The notes beneath the pieces were generated by a model. It searched no databases. It was given only the letters and a program-made list of their open reading frames with translations, and was not told where the DNA came from. Positions 1-7,092 of a DNA stretch of 7,092 nucleotides are shown here, one piece after another. The DNA is from Actinomycetes bacterium (GTDB taxonomy: Bacteria > Actinomycetota > Acidimicrobiia > Acidimicrobiales > Microtrichaceae): NCBI GenBank assembly GCA_023423215.1, contig JAFAFZ010000134.1:1-7092 (forward strand), written 5' to 3'. Numbering within the stretch: position 1 is the stretch's first letter; every line of letters begins with the position of its first letter. The position numbers were made by a program, and so were the translations under genes.

Positions 1-24
1 GTCCGAGCTTCCCCCGACTCGGAC
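1..24 (+). promoter_or_regulatory. Inverted repeat (possible hairpin) in gltB leader
   Basis: GTCCGAG at 1-7 is perfectly complementary to CTCGGAC at 18-24, which leaves a 10-base C-rich loop. The stem is 7 bp with five G:C pairs. It ends 10 bases before the gltB Shine-Dalgarno sequence. It could be an RNA hairpin in the gltB 5' leader, the tail of a terminator for a gene upstream of the window, or a two-fold operator. No T-tract follows, which argues against a classical intrinsic terminator. The stem begins at base 1, so it may extend outside the window. No -10 or -35 promoter elements can be recognised in the 44 bases available. The repeat is seen directly; its function is unknown. Confidence 0.4.
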
Positions 25-34
25 CCTGCATCCC

Positions 35-40
35 AGGGAG
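35..40 (+). promoter_or_regulatory. Ribosome binding site of gltB
   Basis: AGGGAG ends four bases before the ATG at 45. Its GGAG core is complementary to the 3' end of 16S rRNA. The spacing is slightly short but workable. It supports the ATG at 45 as the gltB start, and no other in-frame start codon lies between base 1 and 45. Confidence 0.7.
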
Positions 41-44
41 CGCC

Positions 45-3000
45 ATGTCGCAGGACCTTCCCGGTCGCACCGGGCTGTACCAGCCCGACTTCGAACACGA
101 CGCCTGCGGCGTCTCGTTCGTCGTCGATCTGCACGGCCGCCGGTCGCACGACCTGGTCACCAAGGGCCTCACGTCGCTGTGCAACCTCGAGCACCGCGGC
201 GCCACCGGGGCGGAGCCCAACACCGGCGACGGCGCGGGGATCCTCCTCCAGGTGCCGGACACGTTCCTGCGTGACGTCGTCGACTTCGAGCTGCCGGCAG
301 CCGGCGCCTACGCGGTCGGCACCGCGTTCCTGCCCCAGGATCCGGCCGTGGCCGATCGTGCCGCCGCCGAGATGGCCGAGATCTGCGAGAAGGAAGGCCT
401 GGTCGTGCTCGGGTGGCGCGACGTGCCGACCGACCCGTCCACCATCGGTGCGACCGCGCTCGCCGCGATGCCGACCTTCCGCCAGCTCTTCGTCGCTGAC
501 GCCGGCGGCACCGAGACCGGCATCGAGCTGGACCGTCGCGCCTACCTGGCTCGCAAGCGCATGGAGCACGAGGTCCGCGACGCGGACGACGACGCCGCGG
601 TCTACTTCCCGTCGCTGTCCTCCCGCACGCTCGTCTACAAGGGGATGCTGACGACGCCGCAGCTCGGCGAGTTCTTCCCGGACCTGCGCGACGAGCGCAT
701 GGAGTCGGCCCTCGCGCTGGTCCACTCCCGCTTCTCGACCAACACCTTCCCGTCGTGGCCCCTCGCGCACCCGTACCGCTACGTCGCCCACAACGGCGAG
801 ATCAACACGGTCCAGGGCAACCAGAACTGGATGCGCGCCCGAGAGGCGATGCTCAGCTCGGACCTGTTCCCGGGCGGCCGTGAGGCGCTCGAGCGCATCT
901 TCCCGATCTGCACCCCCGGCGCCTCGGACACCGCACGGCTGGACGAGGTGCTCGAGCTGCTGCACCTGGGCGGCTACTCGCTGCCTCACGCCATGCTGAT
1001 GATGATCCCCGAGGCGTGGGAGAACCACCAGCACATGGACCCGGCGGTGCGGGACTTCTACCGCTACCACGCCTGCCTGATGGAGCCGTGGGACGGCCCC
1101 GCCTCGGTGTGCTTCACCGACGGCACCGTCGTCGGCGCGGTGCTGGACCGCAACGGCCTGCGCCCCTCCCGCTACTGGGTGACCGAGGACGGCCTGGTCG
1201 TCATGGCGTCCGAGGTCGGCACGCTCGACATCGACCCGGCGACGGTTGTGCAGAAGGGGCGCCTGCGCCCCGGCCGCATGTTCCTCATCGACACGACGCA
1301 GGGTCGCATCATCGAGGACTCCGAGATCAAGTCGCAGCTGGCAGCCGAGCACCCCTACGGCGAGTGGCTGGACGAGGGGCTGAAGCACCTCGACGACCTG
1401 CCCGAGGTGTTCCACATCGCGGAGTCTCCCCGCGACGTGCTGCGCGAGCAGCAGACCTTCGGGTACACCCACGAGGAGATCAAGCTCCTCATCGAGCCGA
1501 TGGCCCGCAACGGCGCCGAGGCGTTGGGCTCGATGGGCACCGACACGCCGATCGCGGTCCTCTCGGACCGCTCGCGGCTGCTCTACGACTACTTCAAGCA
1601 GCTGTTCGCGCAGGTCACGAACCCGCCGCTCGACGGCATCCGCGAGGAGCTCGTCACCTCGGCGGGCCGCGTGATCGGCCCCGAGGGCAACGTGCTGGAC
1701 CCGGGCCCGGAGAGCTGCCACCTGCTCGAGCTGCCGCACCCGATCATCGACAACGTCAGCCTGGACCGCATCCTCCACATCGAAGAGGCCGATCCGCGCT
1801 TCAAGGCCCGCACCGTGCGGACCCTGTTCCCGGCGTTCTCCGGCGGCGACGGCCTGCGCCGCGCCCTCGAGCGCATCCGCCGTGAGGTGTCCGCGGCGAT
1901 CGACGACGGCGTCAACATCATCGTGCTCTCGGACTGGCACTCGAACGAGGACCTGGCCCCGATCCCGATGCTGCTGGCGACGGCGGCGGTGCACCACCAC
2001 CTCATCCGCGAGAAGACCCGCACCAAGGTCGGCCTCATCATCGAGACCGGCGAGGCACGAGAGGTGCACCACTTCGCGCTGCTCATCGGGTACGGCGCTG
2101 CGGCGATCAACCCGTACCTGGCCTTCGACACGAGCGCGCAGCGCGTCCGCGAGAAGCGCACGACGGTCGGCGACTTCGAGCAGGCGAAGAAGAACTACAT
2201 CAAGGCCGTCGGCAAGGGCGTCCTGAAGGTCATGTCCAAGATGGGCATCTCGACGGTCGCGTCCTACACCGGCGCCCAGATCTTCGAGGCGATCGGCCTG
2301 GGCGAGGAGCTCGTCGACGAGTACTTCACCGGCACCGTCAGCCGACTCGGCGGCATCGGCCTGGACGAGGTCGCCGAAGAGGCCCGCCGCCGCCACGCCC
2401 ACGCGTACCCGCTGCGCCCCGAGGAGCAGGCCCACCGCGACCTGGAGTTCGGCGGCGAGTACCAGTGGCGTCGAGAGGGCGAGTACCACCTCTTCAACCC
2501 CCGGACGGTCTTCAAGCTCCAGCACGCGACCCGCAGCGGCCAGTACGAGGTCTTCAAGGAGTACTCGCAGCTCGTCGACGACCAGTCGGCACGCCTGGCC
2601 ACGCTGCGCGGCCTGTTCCGGCTGCAGTCCGAGCGCCCCTCGATCCCCCTGGACGAGGTCGAGCCCGCTTCCGAGATCGTCAAGCTCTTCTCGACCGGCG
2701 CCATGAGCTACGGCTCGATCTCGGCCGAGTCGCACGAGAACCTGGCGATCGCCATGAACCGCCTGGGCGGCAAGTCCAACACGGGCGAGGGCGGCGAGGA
2801 CCCCGTGCGCTTCCTGCCGATGGAGAACGGCGACTCGAAGCGCTCGTCCATCAAGCAGGTCGCCTCCGGCCGCTTCGGCGTGACGTCGGACTACCTGACG
2901 AACGCCGACGACATCCAGATCAAGATGGCCCAGGGCGCCAAGCCCGGCGAGGGCGGCCAGCTGCCGGGCGGCAAGGTCTACCCCTGGATCGCCGCGACGC

Positions 3001-4607
3001 GTCACTCGACGCCGGGCGTGGGCCTGATCTCGCCCCCGCCGCACCACGACATCTACTCGATCGAGGACCTGGCGCAGCTCATCCACGACCTGAAGAACGC
3101 GAACCCGCAGGCGCGGGTGCACGTGAAGCTGGTCTCCGAGGTCGGCGTCGGCACCGTCGCCGCGGGCGTCGCGAAGGCCAAGTCCGACGTCGTGCTCATC
3201 TCGGGCCACGACGGCGGCACGGGCGCCAGCCCGCTGACCTCGCTGAAGCACGCAGGTGCCCCGTGGGAGCTCGGCCTGGCCGAGACCCAGCAGACGCTGG
3301 TGCTGAACGGCCTGCGTGACCGCATCGTCGTCCAGGCCGACGGCCAGATGAAGACCGGTCGCGACGTCGTCATCGCGGCGCTGCTCGGCGCCGAGGAGTT
3401 CGGCTTCGCGACGGCGCCGCTGGTCGTGTCGGGCTGCATCATGATGCGGGTCTGCCACCTGGACACGTGCCCGGTCGGCATCGCCACGCAGAACCCCGAG
3501 CTGCGGGCGAAGTTCTCGGGCAAACCCGAGTTCGTCGAGAACTTCATGCTCTTCGTCGCCGAAGAGGTGCGCGAACTGCTCGCCGAGCTCGGCTTCCGCA
3601 CCCTGAAGGAGGCCGTCGGCCACGCCGAGTGCATCGACGCGACCGCTGCGGTCGACCACTGGAAGGCGTCCGGGCTGGACCTCAGCCCGATCCTTCACGT
3701 CGTCGAGCCTCGTGAGGACGACCACCTGTCGTGGCACCGCCTCCAGGACCACGGGTTGGCCGACGCGCTGGACGTGACCCTCATCGAGGAGTGCCGCGAG
3801 GCGATCGACACCTCGAAGCCGGTCCACCTGCGGGTGCCGATCCGCAACGTGAACCGCACGGTCGGCACGATGCTCGGCCACGAGCTGACCAAGGTCCACG
3901 GCGGCGCCGGCCTGCCCGACGACTCGATCGTCATCGACTTCGACGGCTCCGCCGGCAACAGCTTCGGCGCCTTCGTGCCGCGTGGCATCACGATGCGCCT
4001 GCACGGCGACGCGAACGACTACGTCGGCAAGGGACTCTCGGGCGGCCGCATCGTCGTGCGTCCCCCGGAGGAGAGCCATCCCTCGCTCGTGCCCGAGGAC
4101 AACATCATCGCCGGCAACGTGATCCTCTACGGGGCGACCCGTGGCGAGGTCTTCCTGCGCGGCGAGGTCGGCGAGCGCTTCTGCGTGCGCAACTCGGGTG
4201 CCACCGCGGTGGTCGAGGGCGTGGGCGACCACGGCTGCGAGTACATGACGGGCGGCCGGGTGGTCATCCTGGGCACGACCGGCCGCAACTTCGGCGCCGG
4301 CATGTCGGGCGGCATCGCCTACGTGCACGACGTCGCAGGAGACTTCGAGACGAAGGTCAACTTCGAGATGGTGGCGCTCGAGGACCTCGACGACGTCGAC
4401 CTCGAGTTCCTGCGCAGCGTGCTGCACCAGCACGTCGACGAGACGGGATCGACCCGCGCCGCTGCGGTGCTGGACGACTTCGACGATCAGATCAAGGGGT
4501 TCGTGAAGGTCATGCCGCGTGACTACCGCCGGGTGTTGGACGCGACGAAGCTCGCCGAGGCCGAGGGCCGCGACGTCATCGCCGCCGTCATGGAAGCGAG
4601 CCAGTGA
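45..4607 (+). CDS. gltB: Glutamate synthase (NADPH) large subunit
   Basis: This is the alpha subunit of cytoplasmic GOGAT, which makes two glutamates from glutamine and 2-oxoglutarate with electrons from NADPH supplied through GltD. The 1520 residues match the usual length of about 1500. The ATG follows a good Shine-Dalgarno sequence and leaves a 20-residue propeptide before Cys21 (DACGV), the N-terminal nucleophile of the class II glutamine amidotransferase domain (about 21-440). That domain also shows EHRGATGAE (49-57) and HNGE (249-252). A central domain spans about 470-770. The FMN-binding synthase barrel (about 800-1200) has GAMSYGS (885-891), GHDGGTGAS (1054-1062) and the 3Fe-4S ligands Cys1131, Cys1137 and Cys1142 in a C-x5-C-x4-C pattern. 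The C-terminal GXGXG beta-helix lies at about 1260-1450. The adjacent gltD points to the NADPH form rather than the ferredoxin form. The reading frame is intact, with no missing key residue seen. Confidence 0.98.
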   Translation: MSQDLPGRTGLYQPDFEHDACGVSFVVDLHGRRSHDLVTKGLTSLCNLEHRGATGAEPNTGDGAGILLQVPDTFLRDVVDFELPAAGAYAVGTAFLPQDPAVADRAAAEMAEICEKEGLVVLGWRDVPTDPSTIGATALAAMPTFRQLFVADAGGTETGIELDRRAYLARKRMEHEVRDADDDAAVYFPSLSSRTLVYKGMLTTPQLGEFFPDLRDERMESALALVHSRFSTNTFPSWPLAHPYRYVAHNGEINTVQGNQNWMRAREAMLSSDLFPGGREALERIFPICTPGASDTARLDEVLELLHLGGYSLPHAMLMMIPEAWENHQHMDPAVRDFYRYHACLMEPWDGPASVCFTDGTVVGAVLDRNGLRPSRYWVTEDGLVVMASEVGTLDIDPATVVQKGRLRPGRMFLIDTTQGRIIEDSEIKSQLAAEHPYGEWLDEGLKHLDDLPEVFHIAESPRDVLREQQTFGYTHEEIKLLIEPMARNGAEALGSMGTDTPIAVLSDRSRLLYDYFKQLFAQVTNPPLDGIREELVTSAGRVIGPEGNVLDPGPESCHLLELPHPIIDNVSLDRILHIEEADPRFKARTVRTLFPAFSGGDGLRRALERIRREVSAAIDDGVNIIVLSDWHSNEDLAPIPMLLATAAVHHHLIREKTRTKVGLIIETGEAREVHHFALLIGYGAAAINPYLAFDTSAQRVREKRTTVGDFEQAKKNYIKAVGKGVLKVMSKMGISTVASYTGAQIFEAIGLGEELVDEYFTGTVSRLGGIGLDEVAEEARRRHAHAYPLRPEEQAHRDLEFGGEYQWRREGEYHLFNPRTVFKLQHATRSGQYEVFKEYSQLVDDQSARLATLRGLFRLQSERPSIPLDEVEPASEIVKLFSTGAMSYGSISAESHENLAIAMNRLGGKSNTGEGGEDPVRFLPMENGDSKRSSIKQVASGRFGVTSDYLTNADDIQIKMAQGAKPGEGGQLPGGKVYPWIAATRHSTPGVGLISPPPHHDIYSIEDLAQLIHDLKNANPQARVHVKLVSEVGVGTVAAGVAKAKSDVVLISGHDGGTGASPLTSLKHAGAPWELGLAETQQTLVLNGLRDRIVVQADGQMKTGRDVVIAALLGAEEFGFATAPLVVSGCIMMRVCHLDTCPVGIATQNPELRAKFSGKPEFVENFMLFVAEEVRELLAELGFRTLKEAVGHAECIDATAAVDHWKASGLDLSPILHVVEPREDDHLSWHRLQDHGLADALDVTLIEECREAIDTSKPVHLRVPIRNVNRTVGTMLGHELTKVHGGAGLPDDSIVIDFDGSAGNSFGAFVPRGITMRLHGDANDYVGKGLSGGRIVVRPPEESHPSLVPEDNIIAGNVILYGATRGEVFLRGEVGERFCVRNSGATAVVEGVGDHGCEYMTGGRVVILGTTGRNFGAGMSGGIAYVHDVAGDFETKVNFEMVALEDLDDVDLEFLRSVLHQHVDETGSTRAAAVLDDFDDQIKGFVKVMPRDYRRVLDATKLAEAEGRDVIAAVMEASQ
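4592..4596 (+). promoter_or_regulatory. Probable ribosome binding site of gltD inside gltB
   Basis: GGAAG lies in the last codons of gltB. It is 7 bases before the GTG at 4604 and 10 bases before the ATG at 4607. It is a modest match to the anti-Shine-Dalgarno sequence and fits either start. Because it lies within gltB and the genes overlap, gltD translation is probably coupled to termination of gltB, which would help keep the two subunits equimolar. Confidence 0.45.
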
Positions 4608-6073
4608 TGGGTGACACCAAGGGCTTCCTCAAGCACGGGCGACAGCTGCCCTCCCGCCGGCCGGTGCCGGTGCGCATCCTCGACTGGAACGAGGTCTACG
4701 AGGAGTTCCCGACCGAGGAGCTCCAGGTGCAGGCGAGCCGCTGCATGGACTGCGGCATCCCGTTCTGCAACAACGGCTGCCCGCTGGGCAACATCATCCC
4801 TGACTGGAACGACCTGGTGTACCGGGACCGCTGGCGAGACGCCATCGACCGGCTGCACGCGACCAACAACTTCCCCGAGTTCACCGGTCGGCTCTGCCCG
4901 GCGCCGTGCGAGGCCGCGTGCGTGCTCGGCATCAACTCGGACCCCGTCACCATCAAGCAGGTCGAGGTCTCGATCATCGACCACGCGTGGGACGAGGCGT
5001 GGGTGCACCCCGTGCGCCCGAGCCGCCTGACCGACAAGAAGGTCGCCGTCATCGGGTCGGGCCCCGCCGGCCTCGCGGCCGCGCAGCAGCTGACCCGTGC
5101 CGGCCACGACGTCATCGTGTTCGAGCGGGCGGACCGCATCGGCGGCCTGCTGCGCTACGGCATCCCCGAGTTCAAGATGGAGAAGCGGGTCCTGGACCGG
5201 CGTCTGTCCCAGATGCGCGCCGAGGGCACCGAGTTCCGCGTGAACGTGAACGTGGGCGTCGACGTGACCGTCGAGCAGCTGCGGGAGGAGTTCGACGCGG
5301 TCGTCATCGCCACCGGGGCCACCGCGGCCCGCGACCTGCCGATCCCCGGTCGTGAGCTGGACGGGATCCACCAGGCGATGGAGTTCCTCCCGATGGCGAA
5401 CCGCGCCCAGGAGGAGAAGGGCCGCTACGAGCCCGAGATCTCGGCCGAGGGCCGCAAGGTCGTCATCATCGGCGGCGGCGACACCGGCGCGGACTGCCTG
5501 GGCACCTCGCACCGCCAGGGTGCCGAGGTCGTCTACCAGTTCGAGATCATGCCGCAGCCGCCCTCGGAGCGGCCCGACGCCAACCCGTGGCCGACGTGGC
5601 CGTTCATCTACCGCACGTCCTCGGCGCACGAAGAGGGCGGCGAGCGGGTCTTCGCGGTCAACACCCAGGAGTTCCTCGGCGACGAGGACGGCCGGGTGCG
5701 GGCGCTGCGCTACGCCGAGGTCGAGCAGAAGATCGTCGACGGTCGACCGGTGTTCGAACCCGTGCCCGACAGCGAGGTCGAGCTCGAGGTCGACCTGGTC
5801 TTCCTGGCGATGGGCTTCACCGGCCCCGAGACCAACGGCCTGCTGGACAGCCTCGGTGTCGAGATCGATGCCCGTGGCAACGTCGTGCGCGACGCCTCGT
5901 GGGCGAGCAGCGAGACCGGCGTGTTCGTCGCCGGTGACGCCGGCCGCGGCCAGAGCCTGATCGTGTGGGCGATCGCCGAGGGTCGTGCGTGCGCGGCCGC
6001 GGTGGACCAGTTCCTCATGGGCGAGACCGCCCTGCCGAGCCCGATCGCGCCGACGGACCGTCCGCTCGTCTGA
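4607..6073 (+). CDS. gltD: Glutamate synthase (NADPH) small subunit
   Basis: This is the beta subunit of GOGAT, which oxidises NADPH on FAD and passes electrons through iron-sulfur clusters to GltB. From the ATG at 4607 it has 488 residues, the normal size. The protein then starts MGDTKGFL, like known GltD N-termini; the in-frame GTG at 4604 would add one residue. The N-terminal domain has two cysteine groups typical of the 4Fe-4S region: Cys46, Cys49, Cys54 and Cys58 (CMDCGIPFCNNGC), and Cys97, Cys101 and Cys105 (LCPAPCEAAC). The FAD Rossmann motif GSGPAG is at 150-155. The NADPH Rossmann motif GGGDTG is at 289-294. The family block NPWPTWPFIYRTSSAHEEGG follows, and a C-terminal AGDAGRGQSL closes the FAD site. 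The start overlaps the gltB stop (TGATG), so the two form one operon. The related small subunits of other Fe-S flavoenzymes (AegA, PreT) share this fold, but the neighbouring gltB makes GltD the clear call. Confidence 0.97.
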   Translation: MGDTKGFLKHGRQLPSRRPVPVRILDWNEVYEEFPTEELQVQASRCMDCGIPFCNNGCPLGNIIPDWNDLVYRDRWRDAIDRLHATNNFPEFTGRLCPAPCEAACVLGINSDPVTIKQVEVSIIDHAWDEAWVHPVRPSRLTDKKVAVIGSGPAGLAAAQQLTRAGHDVIVFERADRIGGLLRYGIPEFKMEKRVLDRRLSQMRAEGTEFRVNVNVGVDVTVEQLREEFDAVVIATGATAARDLPIPGRELDGIHQAMEFLPMANRAQEEKGRYEPEISAEGRKVVIIGGGDTGADCLGTSHRQGAEVVYQFEIMPQPPSERPDANPWPTWPFIYRTSSAHEEGGERVFAVNTQEFLGDEDGRVRALRYAEVEQKIVDGRPVFEPVPDSEVELEVDLVFLAMGFTGPETNGLLDSLGVEIDARGNVVRDASWASSETGVFVAGDAGRGQSLIVWAIAEGRACAAAVDQFLMGETALPSPIAPTDRPLV

Positions 6074-6080
6074 GCTCCCG

Positions 6081-7034
6081 TTGAGCACCCCGCCCCGCGT
6101 CCCGCTGCGGGTCGTCATCGTCCACTGGAACCAGGTCGCGGCCTGCGTCGAGACCGTGGACCGGTTCCTCGACCGTGAGGTCCCGGTCCGCGTCACGGTC
6201 GTGGGCAACGGCTCGACCGCCGAGGCGGGCGAGCTGCTGCGCGACGCCGTCACGGCCCGTCGGGCGGCGCTCGGCGACGCTGCGGTCGAGCTGGTGGAGG
6301 TCGGCGCCAACGCCGGGTTCGGACCGGGCGCGAACGTGGGCCTGCGGCGGTTCCTGGCCGACCCGGAGGACGGCGAGTGGGTCGCCCTGGCACCTCACGA
6401 CGTCGACCCGTTTCCGGGCTGCCTGGGAGCGATGCTGGACGCTGCGCAGGCCGAGCCGATGGCGGGTCTGATGTGCGCGGACGTCGGCGACGGCATGGTG
6501 CCGGTGATCGACCCGTACTTCGGCGGCATGGTCGTTCCGGCGGCGGACCCGCTGCCGGACGCGCCGCGCTGGGAGACGGTCGACTACCCGCACGGCACCC
6601 TGATGCTGCTGCGCCGTGGCTGCCTGGACGAGGTGGGCGTGTTCGACGAGCGCTTCTTCTCGTACTGCGAAGAGGCCGACCTGGCGCTGCGGGCTCGTCG
6701 GGCCGGGTGGCGCATCGGCCTGGTCCGGGGTGCTCGCGTGCAGAACATCCACATCGGCTCCGGCGTGACCGTCGTGGACTACCTGCAGACCCGCAACACC
6801 CTGTTGCTGGTGCAGGAGATGAGCGGCTGGTACCACGCGTTCATCCGCTGCTGCTTCACGCTGACCCAGGTGGTGCGTGGCGTGCGCGACCCGTCGACGC
6901 GCCCGCCGATCTTCGACGCCCGGGCTCGGCTGCTCGGCATCCGCGACTTCCTGCTGCGACGCTTCGGCCCGCCGGCGGCCGCGGTCGTGGCCCCTCCCAG
7001 CCAGTTCGACCCCGCACGCCCCCGCCAGCGCTGA
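6081..7034 (+). CDS. Family 2 glycosyltransferase (rhamnosyltransferase-like)
   Basis: This is a predicted cytoplasmic GT-A fold enzyme that would transfer a sugar from a nucleotide donor, probably during assembly of a cell-surface polysaccharide or glycolipid; donor and acceptor are unknown. From the TTG at 6081 it has 317 residues. Visible motifs are the first beta strand LRVVIVHWNQ (9-18), VVGNGST (40-46), NAGFGPGANVG (77-87), the DxD-like metal site HDVDP (106-110), HGTLMLLRR (171-179) and FDERFFSYCEEADLALRARRAGW (188-210). IHIGSG (223-228) and YLQTRN (234-239) follow. This order resembles WbbL-type rhamnosyltransferases. There is no signal peptide or membrane segment, and the last 20 residues are rich in Pro and Ala. 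The TTG is 7 bases after the gltD stop. An ATG at 5985 would overlap gltD by 89 bases and add an Arg/Ser-rich stretch that looks like a shadow of gltD; later GTG codons would cut off the first strand. The Shine-Dalgarno sequence is weak (TGAG, 6071-6074). Family assignment is firm; specificity and start are not. Confidence 0.85.
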   Translation: MSTPPRVPLRVVIVHWNQVAACVETVDRFLDREVPVRVTVVGNGSTAEAGELLRDAVTARRAALGDAAVELVEVGANAGFGPGANVGLRRFLADPEDGEWVALAPHDVDPFPGCLGAMLDAAQAEPMAGLMCADVGDGMVPVIDPYFGGMVVPAADPLPDAPRWETVDYPHGTLMLLRRGCLDEVGVFDERFFSYCEEADLALRARRAGWRIGLVRGARVQNIHIGSGVTVVDYLQTRNTLLLVQEMSGWYHAFIRCCFTLTQVVRGVRDPSTRPPIFDARARLLGIRDFLLRRFGPPAAAVVAPPSQFDPARPRQR

Positions 7035-7092
7035 GCGGCCGTCCGGGTCGTCGGGGCCGCGCCCTGGCCTGGGGCCGGGGGCCCGGGGGGGG
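7035..7092. other. Non-coding G-rich tail at window end
   Basis: These 58 bases after the glycosyltransferase stop hold no recognisable gene. They are almost entirely G and C, contain several overlapping GGCC and GGGCCC/CCCGGG palindromes, and end in eight consecutive G (7085-7092). Short stems can be drawn, for example GGCC 7066-7069 with GGCC 7073-7076, but no T-tract follows, so I do not call a terminator. The end may be the edge of an assembled contig in a sequence that is hard to read. Confidence 0.5.

Noticed and set aside
1016..1885. A 289-codon plus-strand frame inside gltB
   Set aside because: The product is an Arg, Gly, Pro and Ala-rich frame-shifted reading of gltB, without motifs or a credible ribosome binding site.
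5242..5275. Apparent short repeat of GTGAACGTG-like units in gltD
   Set aside because: It encodes NVNVGVDVTVE, the normal alternating beta strand found at this position in GltD proteins, and is not a DNA repeat element.
5985..6080. Longer glycosyltransferase start at ATG 5985
   Set aside because: It would overlap gltD by 89 bases, and the added 32 residues are Arg/Ser-rich with no family similarity, as expected of an out-of-frame reading of gltD.
6101..6111. Small palindrome CCCGCTGCGGG near the glycosyltransferase start
   Set aside because: The loop would be one to three bases with a stem of only four or five pairs, it lies inside the coding region, and such palindromes are common by chance at this GC content.
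4523..6310. A 595-codon open frame on the minus strand opposite gltD
   Set aside because: It lies wholly opposite gltD and its flanks. Its product is a low-complexity mix rich in Arg, Asp, Val and Ala with no recognisable motif. Long antisense frames are expected opposite genes with G/C third positions, and gltD motifs are unambiguous on the plus strand.
6015..6836. A 273-codon open frame on the minus strand opposite the glycosyltransferase
   Set aside because: It shows the same antisense shadow composition, has no domain motif, and conflicts with the clear family 2 glycosyltransferase motifs on the plus strand.
7055..7092. Possible intrinsic terminator after the glycosyltransferase
   Set aside because: Only 4-bp GGCC stems can be drawn and they are followed by G rather than T residues, so there is no intrinsic terminator signature.

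Overview
The window is a compact, very GC-rich stretch with almost every third codon position G or C. All its supported genes lie on the plus strand. The codon use, the alternative start codons, and the close match of the GltB and GltD motifs to actinobacterial forms suggest an actinomycete (Actinomycetota), possibly a deep-branching or environmental lineage such as Acidimicrobiia. That placement is inference; nothing in the window fixes the taxonomy.

Layout. Bases 1-44 are a short leader with a perfect 7-bp inverted repeat (1-7 with 18-24) and a Shine-Dalgarno sequence (35-40). Bases 45-4607 encode the complete large (alpha) subunit of glutamate synthase, GltB. Its stop codon overlaps the start of gltD (4607-6073), the small (beta) subunit. 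Seven bases after gltD, a TTG codon at 6081 most likely opens a 317-residue family 2 glycosyltransferase that ends at 7034. The last 58 bases hold no gene and end in a run of eight G at the window edge.

How the genes work together. GltB and GltD form NADPH-dependent GOGAT. GltD takes electrons from NADPH through FAD and passes them through iron-sulfur clusters to the FMN and 3Fe-4S cluster of GltB. GltB hydrolyses glutamine, channels the ammonia to 2-oxoglutarate, and makes glutamate. With glutamine synthetase this is the main route of ammonium assimilation when ammonium is scarce. All key catalytic and cofactor residues I looked for are present. The glycosyltransferase is tightly packed behind gltD and may be co-transcribed, but it has no evident biochemical link to glutamate synthesis; it is more likely a cell-envelope polysaccharide enzyme.

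I found no RNA gene, mobile element, CRISPR array or phage feature, and nothing that supports an undescribed system. The points worth a second look are modest: the leader hairpin, the double start of gltD, the unusual nucleotide-binding and metal-site residues of the glycosyltransferase, its position behind gltBD, and the G-rich window end.
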